From positions 4,011,501 through 4,075,500 of the forward strand of contig NZ_CP011388.1 in the NCBI RefSeq assembly GCF_001644605.1: 64,000 nt of DNA. The letters run 5' to 3'. The notes under the pieces are model-generated. The model worked only from the letters and a program-made list of their open reading frames with translations. It did no database searches and was not told the origin of the DNA. Source of the DNA: Paenibacillus swuensis (GTDB lineage: Bacteria > Bacillota > Bacilli > Paenibacillales > DY6). Made by a program: the position numbers and the translations under genes. Of this stretch, positions 26,966 through 35,440 are shown piece after piece; position 1 is the first letter of the stretch, and each line of letters opens with the position of its first letter.

Positions 26966-28903
26966 TTACATCACTCGCTTAAACATTTTCTCTAGTTCAT
27001 AAGTGGAAAAACTGACTACGATTGGCCGTCCGTGTGGACAAGTATATGGATTAGAGCAAACCGACAACCGCTCCAGCAGCTTTTCGATTTCTACATGGGT
27101 CAAGCTTTGATTCGCTTTAATGGACGCTTTGCAAGAACAAAGAATAGCTGACTTTTCACGAATTTTGCCGATATCCACCGCCTTCTTTTCACTCAGAATC
27201 CAGTCGGCCATCTCCTGAATGATGCTCCGTTCCTCTCCTTCAGGAAACCAGTACGGATAAGACCTTACGAGAAAAGCATTCCCGCCGAAGGGCTCCATAT
27301 ATACACCCGCCTGTTCAAAGAGAGGTAAGCGCTGCTGAAGCGTATCCGCTTCACTCGGGGTGAATTCGAGCGTAATCGGAATTAACAGCTCTTGACTCGC
27401 TGGCTGCGGCTTCCCGAATTGTTCATAATAATATTCATAATGAATACGTTCATGCGCCGCATGTTGATCAATGAGGTACAGCCCTTTGGGATTCTGCGCG
27501 ACGATATACGTTCCGTGCATCTGCCCGATCGGGTGCAGCTCCGGGAACGCCGGCAACGGCGCCGCCGCGGGAGCCGCCGGCGCAAGCGCGGGCAGCAGCC
27601 CCGCCGCCGGCACAGGCTCGCGCCCGCCATAGGCCGGGCGCCCCTCCCGAGCCGCGCCTCCATCCGGCGCGGCAGCCCCGCGCCCCGGCGAAGACATCGC
27701 CGGGGCTTGTGCGCGAGCCGGCGGCGTGGCGAAGCCGCCGCCGAACGGCGCCGCCGGGGCCAAGCGGACTTCGTCCCAGCTTGGCAGCGTCCCGGCTGCG
27801 CCGGCTCCAGCTGTACCCGCCGCCCCGTCCGGGCGGTACAGCTGGAGCTGCTCTTGCACGACCGCGGCCGGCTTTGCGGCCTGGGTCGCGGGGTAGGCGC
27901 CGGCAGGGATCAGCACCTGCCGGTTCAACGCCTGCGCAAGCGTCGCTTCGAGGAACTGCGAAAGCTCCGCTTCTTTGCTGAAGCGGACTTCCAGCTTCGA
28001 AGGATGCACGTTGACATCCACCAACGTGGGATGCATCCGCAGCTCCAGGACCGCCAGCGGAAAGCGGTTGATCGGCAAGAGTGTATGATAAGCACGGAGC
28101 ATGGCGTTTACAAGCGCGTAATTGCGAACATATCGCCCGTTTACTACCGTGGTGATGCCATTGCGGTTCGAACGCGTCAGTTCCGGAGCGGAAATATAGC
28201 CCGAGAGTGTGTAATCCAAGCTTTCGGCATTCACCCGAATCATGGTCTTGGCCGAGCTCTTTCCGTATACAGCCGCAATGACTTGCAGCAACTCTCCGTT
28301 GCCCAGCGTTTGAATTAACGAGTTTCCGTTATGCTTCAACGTAAAAGCAATACCCGGATGAGACAATGCCAATCGGTAAATGAAATCGGAAATATGGCCT
28401 AATTCAGTTTGGATTGTCTTCATATATTTCAGTCTGGCCGGCGTGTTAAAGAATAACTCCTTCACGGAAAACACAGTCCCGCGCATGGCAGCTGCGTCTT
28501 CCACGACTTTAACGGTTCCGCCTTCGATAACAATTCGGCGACCCAAACCGTCTCCGCCCGAACTGCTTATGCATTCAACCTTGGAAACGGCCGCGATACT
28601 CGGCAAGGCTTCCCCTCGAAAACCCAGGGAAGAGATTTGAAACAAGTCTTTCCCTGTCGCGATTTTGCTAGTGGCATGACGGAAGAAAGCCGTCTCCAGA
28701 TCCTCGGCATCCATGCCTGTGCCGTTGTCGGTGACGCGAATGAGAGATAACCCGCCTTCTTCAATCACGACATCGACCGCCGTCGCACCGGCATCAATGG
28801 CGTTTTCCACCAGCTCCTTAACCACGGAAGAAGGTCGCTCCACCACTTCCCCAGCTGCAATCTGGTTGGCTATATGCTCGTCGAGAATCTGAATAATCGC
28901 CAT
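26966..28903 (-). CDS. mutL: DNA mismatch repair protein MutL (endonuclease type)
   Basis: 645 residues. The N-terminal GHKL ATPase (1-330) shows ENAIDAGAT, VTDNGTGM and SLGFRGEALPSIAAVS. The C-terminal dimerisation/endonuclease domain (about 460-645) has DQHAAHERI, SCKASIKA and CPHGRPI, so the nicking activity of methyl-independent MutL is likely present. Between them is a linker of about 100 residues composed mainly of Ala, Pro, Gly and Arg, encoded by strikingly GC-rich DNA (about 27530-27960). ATG at 28903 lies 1 base after the S41 protease stop, with GGGAGGG inside that gene. Confidence 0.96.
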   Translation of the reverse strand: MAIIQILDEHIANQIAAGEVVERPSSVVKELVENAIDAGATAVDVVIEEGGLSLIRVTDNGTGMDAEDLETAFFRHATSKIATGKDLFQISSLGFRGEALPSIAAVSKVECISSSGGDGLGRRIVIEGGTVKVVEDAAAMRGTVFSVKELFFNTPARLKYMKTIQTELGHISDFIYRLALSHPGIAFTLKHNGNSLIQTLGNGELLQVIAAVYGKSSAKTMIRVNAESLDYTLSGYISAPELTRSNRNGITTVVNGRYVRNYALVNAMLRAYHTLLPINRFPLAVLELRMHPTLVDVNVHPSKLEVRFSKEAELSQFLEATLAQALNRQVLIPAGAYPATQAAKPAAVVQEQLQLYRPDGAAGTAGAGAAGTLPSWDEVRLAPAAPFGGGFATPPARAQAPAMSSPGRGAAAPDGGAAREGRPAYGGREPVPAAGLLPALAPAAPAAAPLPAFPELHPIGQMHGTYIVAQNPKGLYLIDQHAAHERIHYEYYYEQFGKPQPASQELLIPITLEFTPSEADTLQQRLPLFEQAGVYMEPFGGNAFLVRSYPYWFPEGEERSIIQEMADWILSEKKAVDIGKIREKSAILCSCKASIKANQSLTHVEIEKLLERLSVCSNPYTCPHGRPIVVSFSTYELEKMFKRVM

Positions 28904-28904
28904 C

Positions 28905-30374
28905 TTATTTCCCTCCCGTTAGTTGAATCCGGATCCCCTTCGGATGTAAGGACCATTTCACTTGACGAAATGATTGTACAAACTTGTTTAATTCTATGTA
29001 ACTAATCCCTTCCTTGACGATTAAAGCTGGGTTGCCTGACCGAAAGGAAACAGAGCGTCCTCCGCCTTGGATGACAAGCGAACGCCCCGCCTTGTTCCAA
29101 GAAGACTTGCCGCCGATTACCGAGGATAACACGTTCGCCGGGACATATACGTTCCCTTTGGCGCGAATAACATCCACACCCCCGAGAAATTCGGAACCGT
29201 TCAAGGTCACCGTGTCGGTGCCAAGGATCACATCAAGGTTACCCCCGCCGGCGAGTCTATACGCAGTCAGAAGTTGTGAAGCATAACCTTCTACCGAAAC
29301 GTCAGGTCTAATCCCATATTCATGAACCTTGTGTTGATCAGGGGTGAAATATTCTTCGAAGGTAGCCTTCAGGTAGCCGCCTTGTTCCAAAGTCCACACA
29401 TTTTGCACAACACCTTTACCGAATGTACGGGTTCCCACCACTTGAGCCACGTCGTAATCCTGTAAAGCCCCTGCCAAAATCTCTGAAGCGCTTGCTGAAA
29501 GTTCATTGACGAGCAAAATTACTTTGAAATTCGCCTTAACGCCTTCCGTAATCAACATGGGATCGTCTTTTCCGTTCACATCCCTGGTGTGCATGAGCAC
29601 GCCTTCGGCTATAAAGTTTTTGGCGACTTCCACGGCAGCATCCACATACCCGCCGGAATTATCGCGAAGATCAAAAATTAAAGATTTCATCCCTTGTGCC
29701 TTTAGAGCATTTAATTTTCGGGTAAATAACGGTCCTGCATCATCGGAGAATGTCGTGAGGGCAATGTATCCGATGCCACCTCCCATGTATCGGCTCTCAG
29801 CGACCGGCAACTGGACCGTATCCCGTTGGATCGTCAACAGTCGAGTGTTTGCGGAACCATTGCTTTGTACCCGCATCACGACAGACGTGCCTTTGGTGCC
29901 TTGCAGAGCATCCCTGACTTCGTCGGTGGATAACTTCGTGGCCGGTTTGCCGTTAACGGACTTGATATGATCGCCGGCCTTGAGGCCTTTACGCTCCGCC
30001 GGGGAAGACGGAATGACTTCAACGATATATACGCCTTCGCTGTCCTGACTTAACCGAATGCCGATTCCCGCATATTCATTATCAATCGCGTTCAAAAAGG
30101 AGCTGTAGTCCGACTCGGAGTAGTACTGCGTGTAAGGATCATCCAGAGATCGAATCATGCCTTCTATGGCGGCTTCACTTAGTTCCTCTTCCGAGACTCC
30201 TTTCAAGTGGTTGTTTTCCAATATGGTTAAAACCTCGTTCAAGCGGTCCGTGCCGGTACCCGCGTAAACGGGCGCGGCCGAGCTAACCGTAATCATGGTT
30301 AAGCACATGGCGGCTATAGCGGCCGGCTTCATCTTACGTACAGTGGCTCCCAATGTATTCTCTTTATTTATCAT
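28905..30374 (-). CDS. S41 carboxy-terminal processing protease
   Basis: 489-residue secreted or membrane-anchored CtpA/CtpB-like serine protease. An N-terminal hydrophobic signal (about 15-38) ends near VYAGTG. The order is helical region, PDZ (about 100-180; IGIRLSQDSEGVYI, GLKAGDHIKSVNG), S41 core (about 195-365; FDLRDNSGG, catalytic Ser in SASASEI, Lys in FGKGVVQ), then a C-terminal copper-amine-oxidase-N-like domain (about 395-489; VYVPANVLSSVIGG). It sits between mutS and mutL, 24 bases after mutS and 1 base before mutL, an unusual place for an exported protease. Confidence 0.92.
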   Translation of the reverse strand: MINKENTLGATVRKMKPAAIAAMCLTMITVSSAAPVYAGTGTDRLNEVLTILENNHLKGVSEEELSEAAIEGMIRSLDDPYTQYYSESDYSSFLNAIDNEYAGIGIRLSQDSEGVYIVEVIPSSPAERKGLKAGDHIKSVNGKPATKLSTDEVRDALQGTKGTSVVMRVQSNGSANTRLLTIQRDTVQLPVAESRYMGGGIGYIALTTFSDDAGPLFTRKLNALKAQGMKSLIFDLRDNSGGYVDAAVEVAKNFIAEGVLMHTRDVNGKDDPMLITEGVKANFKVILLVNELSASASEILAGALQDYDVAQVVGTRTFGKGVVQNVWTLEQGGYLKATFEEYFTPDQHKVHEYGIRPDVSVEGYASQLLTAYRLAGGGNLDVILGTDTVTLNGSEFLGGVDVIRAKGNVYVPANVLSSVIGGKSSWNKAGRSLVIQGGGRSVSFRSGNPALIVKEGISYIELNKFVQSFRQVKWSLHPKGIRIQLTGGK

Positions 30375-30398
30375 TTCTCTCTCTCCACTCCCTGGCTC

Positions 30399-33068
30399 CT
30401 ACATCTGTTGCAGCTTGGACTTTAGTTCATTGACATACTGAATCGCCTGCAGCGGTGTCATATTTAACACGTCCGCTTTCCGGAGCCCATCCAACAATTC
30501 CATTTGTTGAACACTGATTGCAGCTGCGTGCATCTCTGCTTTGGAAAGCTTGACGGCACCCTTGGAAAGGGCCGGATCGCCAAACAAGGACAGCTGGACA
30601 GCTTCGTTTTCCGCCACAAGGGACGGTGCACCCGCAGCCGATTCATTATAGCTGAGTTGAATTTCTTTGATTCCAGAACTTTTTTGATCAAAATTCTGGA
30701 GCAATGCATAAGAGCGGTCGATAATGGATTCCGGAAGCCCCGCCAGCTTTGCGCAATAGATACCGTAGCTCGTGCTGGCAGCGCCCGGAATCAGCTTCCG
30801 CAAGAAAGTCACGGTTTCACCGCTTTCCTGCACGGCCATACATGCATTGCTCAAAAACTCAAGACTTTCTTCGAGATGTGCAAGCTCATGAAAATGTGTG
30901 GATACGAGTGTTTTGCAACCTGTATAGTTATGCAGATGCTCAATCACAGCTTGCGCGATCGCCATTCCTTCTCCGGTCGAGGTCCCGCGACCCAATTCGT
31001 CTATAATGACCAGAGAACGATTCGTCGCTTTGGCCGTCATCACTTGTATATCCATCATCTCAACCATAAAGGTGCTCTGGCCGCTTAGTAAATCGTCAGC
31101 GGCCCCGATGCGTGTAAAGATCCTGTCGATCAGCGGAATTCGCGCCGATTGCGCCGGCACGAAGCATCCGATTTGCGCAATGATACAAATGAGCGCCGCT
31201 TGGCGCATGTAGGTGCTCTTACCGGCCATGTTCGGGCCGGTGATCAGCAGCATGCGCGTCTCCTCCTTGGTCAGCCTCGTGTCATTGGCTACGAAACGGC
31301 CCCCGTCCATCATCGATTCGATGATCGGATGGCGCCCGCCCTCAATGGCGAGCTCATAATGCTCGCCGATTTCGGGTTTGCGGTACTGGTTCGCCGCGCT
31401 CACCGTACCTAAGGATTGATAGACGTCGACGGTAGCGATTGTCGACGCCAGGCTCTGCAGCCTCGCCGTTTGGGCGGCGACGCGCTCGCGAAGCTCCACG
31501 AAGAGGTCGTACTCAATGTCGACCATCTTCTCTTCCGCTTCCAGAATGAGCGCCTCTTTCTCCTTCAGCTCCGGCGTAATATAACGCTCGGCGTTGGCGA
31601 GCGTCTGCTTCCGCTCATAGCGGCCGTCTTGAAGCGCGGCCGATTGCGCTCTGGACACTTCAATATAATAGCCGAACACTTTGTTAAACCCGATTTTCAG
31701 TGTTCGTATGCCTGTCAATTCCCGTTCCCGCTTCTCCAGCTCCGCCAGCCATTGCTTCCCGTTGCTGCTGGCTTCGCGCAACTGATCCAAGCGCTCGTGA
31801 TAGCCGGCTTTAATCATACCGCCTTCGCGAACCGACACCGGCGGTTCATTGGTAATTGATGCTTCAATCCAGTTCAGAACATCCCTGCAAGCATCTGTCT
31901 TCGCGACTGTTTCCTGTAAGGTTTGAGAGGATGAGGAGCTGCATAATTCAATCAAGGCGGGAATTCTGGCCAGCGAGAGCTTCAATGCCAATAAATCACG
32001 GGCGTTGGCGTTCCCGAAGGAGATTCGGCCGACCAGACGCTCCAAATCATAGATTTGTTTCAGCTCTTCGCGCAAATCTTCCCGCAAAATGTATTGATTA
32101 TAGAGCACATCTACAGCTTCCAGCCGTTGATCGATGCTCCGTTTCGATAGTAAAGGCTTGTCCACCCAACGTCGCAGCAACCTGGCCCCCATGGCCGTGA
32201 CGGACTTATCCAACAGCCACAACAAGGAGCCTTTCTTGGCCCGCTCCCGTACGGTTTCCGTCAATTCCAGATTTCGACGGGTAAACGGATCCAACGTCAT
32301 AAACTGTGCCGTATCATATTGCGCGAGCCGGGAAATATGTGTGATGGAGCGTTTCTGTGTCTTATGCAGGTAATCCAGCAGGAAACCTACCGCGCGCTGA
32401 CGAGATGGATCCATATCCGCATATGTATTCTCCGGCCATTGTTTCTCAGCCAATTGGGAGCCCGAATCAGTCCATGCCGTATACAACACAGGTTTAGTGC
32501 CGTAAAGCGACTCCCCCCGCACCTTCTCCAGCAAAGAGCCGTCGCCGATCATTTCGGCGGGTTGATAGACGTTGAGCTCGTCCAACAGCAAGGAGTATGA
32601 ATCTTGGGTTGAGGTGACATGCATCTCCCCTGTTGACAAGTCACAGGCGGCAATCCCATAACTTCCTTCGTGCATCGCCAAACTCACGATAAAATTATTG
32701 GAGGCATCGCCCAGTGCCTTCCCTTCCATGACGGTGCCCGGCGTTATGGTGCGGACAATTTCCCGTCGCACCACGCCTTTGGCTACGGCCGGGTCCTCCA
32801 CTTGTTCGCAAATCGCGACTTTGTATCCTTTCTCGATAAGCCTGGAAATATATCCTTCCGCAGCATGATATGGAACCCCGCACATCGGAATCTTCCCTTG
32901 CGCGCCACCCTCTCGGCCCGTCAGGGTGATTTCCAGTTCCCTGGATGCATTCACCGCATCTTCAAAAAAGAGTTCATAAAAATCACCTAATCTAAAAAAC
33001 AAAAAAGCGTCCTGTGCTTCCGCTTTAATGGATAAATATTGTTGCATCATTGGTGTATACTGTGCCAT
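30399..33068 (-). CDS. mutS: DNA mismatch repair protein MutS
   Basis: 889-residue mismatch recognition ATPase. The mismatch-binding Phe-x-Glu is in FRLGDFYELF near residue 25-34. The connector, core and clamp domains follow. The ATPase has Walker A TGPNMAGKST, the Walker B-like VIIDELGRGTST and signature VSTHFHEL. The C-terminal tail (about 800-889) contains PALSKGAVKLSKAE, typical of the region preceding the beta-clamp or dimerisation segments. ATG at 33068 with GGAGG upstream. First gene of the mutS-S41-mutL run. Confidence 0.97.
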   Translation of the reverse strand: MAQYTPMMQQYLSIKAEAQDAFLFFRLGDFYELFFEDAVNASRELEITLTGREGGAQGKIPMCGVPYHAAEGYISRLIEKGYKVAICEQVEDPAVAKGVVRREIVRTITPGTVMEGKALGDASNNFIVSLAMHEGSYGIAACDLSTGEMHVTSTQDSYSLLLDELNVYQPAEMIGDGSLLEKVRGESLYGTKPVLYTAWTDSGSQLAEKQWPENTYADMDPSRQRAVGFLLDYLHKTQKRSITHISRLAQYDTAQFMTLDPFTRRNLELTETVRERAKKGSLLWLLDKSVTAMGARLLRRWVDKPLLSKRSIDQRLEAVDVLYNQYILREDLREELKQIYDLERLVGRISFGNANARDLLALKLSLARIPALIELCSSSSSQTLQETVAKTDACRDVLNWIEASITNEPPVSVREGGMIKAGYHERLDQLREASSNGKQWLAELEKRERELTGIRTLKIGFNKVFGYYIEVSRAQSAALQDGRYERKQTLANAERYITPELKEKEALILEAEEKMVDIEYDLFVELRERVAAQTARLQSLASTIATVDVYQSLGTVSAANQYRKPEIGEHYELAIEGGRHPIIESMMDGGRFVANDTRLTKEETRMLLITGPNMAGKSTYMRQAALICIIAQIGCFVPAQSARIPLIDRIFTRIGAADDLLSGQSTFMVEMMDIQVMTAKATNRSLVIIDELGRGTSTGEGMAIAQAVIEHLHNYTGCKTLVSTHFHELAHLEESLEFLSNACMAVQESGETVTFLRKLIPGAASTSYGIYCAKLAGLPESIIDRSYALLQNFDQKSSGIKEIQLSYNESAAGAPSLVAENEAVQLSLFGDPALSKGAVKLSKAEMHAAAISVQQMELLDGLRKADVLNMTPLQAIQYVNELKSKLQQM

Positions 33069-33099
33069 GAACGAACCTCCGAACCTATTATTCCCCTCT

Positions 33100-33108
33100 A
33101 TTATATCA
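33100..33108 (-). promoter_or_regulatory. Extended -10 promoter candidate for mutS
   Basis: Minus strand TGATATAAT (TGn plus TATAAT) lies about 32 bases before the mutS ATG. No good -35 is visible, as is common for extended -10 promoters. Confidence 0.45.
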
Positions 33109-33122
33109 GAAACCGATAGCCT

Positions 33123-34589
33123 TCACCGCATAGAATCGGCCGCGACGTCAAAGGGTGGAATTTTCCAGGCTTTACGAACATCTGTCTGTTCCTTCCAAGG
33201 TTTCATCATAAGAATCTGTTCCCAGAATGGCAATAAGTAGGATTCATATAACAAGAAACTGGAAGTGGCTTTCAAATCCGCATAGATCAGCTCCGCTTGG
33301 TTTAACAAGTCCGCCTTAGTTCCCATGTAGTAAGCGTTCACCCATTGGAACTGATTCAACGGTCGCCGATTCAATTCTTGGTAGTGAGCGGCAATGACAG
33401 CAGCGGTCGACAATACCCCCTTGGTAATTTTCGGCGTAACGAGCCAACTGGGGAGTGTTCGATATTCAAACCCTCCGTGGGGTTGCATTCTGAAATCCCC
33501 AAGAAATCCGTACCTAGGTCTGCGGTCAGCCGTAGTTTCGTCTTCAGCCAATACAAGAGGCAGGGCTAAATAATTGTCCAATGCGCGTAATATATCAGAA
33601 TTCAGGATCAACCCGCTGAAATGAACGTGACCTCCCAGCGCATAACCGTTTACCGGCATCCCTCCCGCCAACCATTCTAGATGAGGATTACGTATGGCCC
33701 TGGACGCGGTGCGCATCGTTCGCATAATATTCAGTATTAACGTCTTAGGATCTGAGGCAGGTTCCGGACGCAATTCGGCTAACCTATAGGTAATTTCTCC
33801 GTTTATGCTGATGGCGTCGCTGCCTGCCGAACCCTTTCTGCTCAGATACTTGGAAGCATCCTCAATTTCACCGGTGATACGATTCCGCAGAATAAACTCG
33901 GGATCCGAGCCTAACAACGCTTTAGACATAGGAGTTATGTGGTGTTCTTCCCGCACTTTCTCTTCAACATACTGTTTCAAAGCCTCCGCATAAAGCCCGG
34001 TTAGTCCGGGGTAGCTTTCCAAAGCAGGATCAGCCGATAAGGAAATGATGACAAGTCTCCCGTTTTCATCCGCGCGCATTGTAACGAGACCGTAATCCGC
34101 TCCGACGGCATATAGCGCACGAACCGCTTCCCGGCCTAAGCGTCGGTGATGCCGCTTGGATTCTTCAAGCTCTGTTAATTTCATGGATGAACCGAAAGAA
34201 CTGGTGACGGTTTCATAGATAGCTAACGCCCGCAGATGAAAGACGGGAATTGTGTAACATTTAGCAAAACCCGCCAATTCGGGTTCATCCTGTTGGTGAA
34301 CACGCATACCATGGATTCGCAGCAGATTCCTCCATCGCCTTGGTTCATGTAAACACTGCAACGACTCCGGATGATTAAGAATATGTCTCCATGAGCGCGG
34401 CGGGATCGAGGCGGCTGCATTTCCCCAAATGACCAATGTCTCTCCGTTCCCGCTGTTTGTCGCCTCCCCGACCCGGTATTCCGCCAAACCAGACTTGCCT
34501 CCCGCTGCACGGGATACTTTAATACTCCTTTGCAGCACTGACACTAAGGGCTGCAGCTCCCGTTCCAAACCATACAAGAACACACTCAT
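33123..34589 (-). CDS. PhiEco32-type amidoligase-like protein (COOH.NH2 ligase type 2)
   Basis: 488 residues from ATG 34589 (GGGGGTG upstream). The C-terminal half matches the glutamine-synthetase-fold amidoligase type 2 described from phage phiEco32: GSDPEF (227-232), AELRPEP (271-277), GGHVHFSG (319-326), YGFLGDFR (360-367) and GGFEYRTLPSW (372-382). These supply the expected acidic and His metal/ATP ligands, so an ATP-dependent carboxylate-amine ligase making isopeptide or amide bonds is the family expectation. The N-terminal 220 residues are separate: residues 145-190 (EAVRALYAVGADYGLVTM then an acidic strand) recall ATP-grasp C-terminal segments but lack clear catalytic residues. It sits between cotE and mutS with a terminator upstream. 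The substrate is unknown. Confidence 0.8.
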   Translation of the reverse strand: MSVFLYGLERELQPLVSVLQRSIKVSRAAGGKSGLAEYRVGEATNSGNGETLVIWGNAAASIPPRSWRHILNHPESLQCLHEPRRWRNLLRIHGMRVHQQDEPELAGFAKCYTIPVFHLRALAIYETVTSSFGSSMKLTELEESKRHHRRLGREAVRALYAVGADYGLVTMRADENGRLVIISLSADPALESYPGLTGLYAEALKQYVEEKVREEHHITPMSKALLGSDPEFILRNRITGEIEDASKYLSRKGSAGSDAISINGEITYRLAELRPEPASDPKTLILNIMRTMRTASRAIRNPHLEWLAGGMPVNGYALGGHVHFSGLILNSDILRALDNYLALPLVLAEDETTADRRPRYGFLGDFRMQPHGGFEYRTLPSWLVTPKITKGVLSTAAVIAAHYQELNRRPLNQFQWVNAYYMGTKADLLNQAELIYADLKATSSFLLYESYLLPFWEQILMMKPWKEQTDVRKAWKIPPFDVAADSMR

Positions 34590-34654
34590 CCCCACACCCC
34601 CGTCATGCAGTCTCTACCTATCCTTATTGAAATGGGCCAATTGAATAACAAAAA

Positions 34655-34672
34655 AGAGGGCGATTGCCCTCT
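34655..34672 (-). terminator. Terminator after cotE
   Basis: AGAGGGC, loop of 4, GCCCTCT with TTTTTTG on the minus strand. It lies between cotE and the amidoligase gene, so the latter should have its own promoter. Confidence 0.85.
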
Positions 34673-34746
34673 GCGGTGATCTGGATTACTGCATATAATG
34701 AGACTAAAGAGCAAGCTCGCCATCCGCGGAAACTTGCTCCCGCTCC

Positions 34747-35316
34747 CTACAATTCGTCGTCCAGAAGATCCGGGTCAAGATCTTCGAAGTCGCCGTCATC
34801 ATCGCCGCCGTCAAAATCAATATCCTTGTCGCCATCATCATCGCAGCCGTGCGGGCAAACTACTACGCATACTTTGGTTTCCGCGATCATTTCCACCGCA
34901 TATTCCCTTTCTACACGCACCAGAACACTGGTACCGCTGGACGAAACGCTGGCTTCCACACAGTTCGGTTCCTGCGTTGCGTCCGCAGAAACTTCAGCCG
35001 TTGAGGATTTAGCATTCGGATCCAGGTACGACAAGTGAACCAGCTCCACATAAGACACGGTCTCTTTAGCTACGTCGGTTTGGGAGTTCTTGTCGTAGGA
35101 ATACCAGATGTTAATATCGTAAGTACCAATGACCTCAATGCCGCTACCGGACTTAACCGCCTCATATTGATGGTTAATAATCCACGCCCCCAGGATGCTG
35201 GTAGGGTGATGGGGCGGAGTAACGGTATGTGTGACTTGAGAGAACTTACGACCTTTGCCTGTAACAGCTTTGGTAATAATTTGTCTGCACTCTAAATCTT
35301 TATCTCTAAATGACAT
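34747..35316 (-). CDS. cotE: Outer spore coat morphogenetic protein CotE
   Basis: 189 residues from the ATG at 35316, which has GGAGG 9 bases upstream and gives the family start MSFRDKDLECRQIITKAVTG. CotE organises assembly of the outer spore coat. The conserved core runs to about residue 155. The C-terminus is a long Asp/Glu/Gly tract ending LDDEL, as in CotE homologues. Expression is expected in the mother cell: a sigma-E-like promoter lies 36-65 bases upstream. It is followed by a terminator and then the amidoligase-like gene. The cotE-mutS-mutL neighbourhood is shared with B. subtilis. Confidence 0.95.
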   Translation of the reverse strand: MSFRDKDLECRQIITKAVTGKGRKFSQVTHTVTPPHHPTSILGAWIINHQYEAVKSGSGIEVIGTYDINIWYSYDKNSQTDVAKETVSYVELVHLSYLDPNAKSSTAEVSADATQEPNCVEASVSSSGTSVLVRVEREYAVEMIAETKVCVVVCPHGCDDDGDKDIDFDGGDDDGDFEDLDPDLLDDEL

Positions 35317-35351
35317 CCTTTCAAACCTCCTCCATACAATCATTCACTTAA

Positions 35352-35381
35352 AGTGTATGCAGGACATTCGTCTAGAGTGAC
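35352..35381 (-). promoter_or_regulatory. Sigma-E-type promoter of cotE
   Basis: Minus strand GTCACTCT (35374-35381), 14-base spacer, CATACACT (35352-35359). The -10 matches the sigma-E consensus CATACANT and the -35 shares GTCA. Spacing is right for mother-cell sigma-E. Confidence 0.6.
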
Positions 35382-35440
35382 AAAAAGTTTCGTGATTTAC
35401 AAAAAAATCGAACAACCCTTGAATTTGTACAACTGACAAC

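Noticed and set aside
27392-28318. Long Arg-rich open frames on the plus strand inside mutL
   Set aside because: They are shadows of the GC-rich Ala/Pro/Gly linker of mutL, with no ribosome binding site or family resemblance, while the mutL frame is intact throughout.
33123-34595. Prophage remnant around the amidoligase gene
   Set aside because: The family was first seen in phage, but all neighbours are core chromosomal genes in conserved order and no integrase, structural phage gene or attachment repeat is visible.
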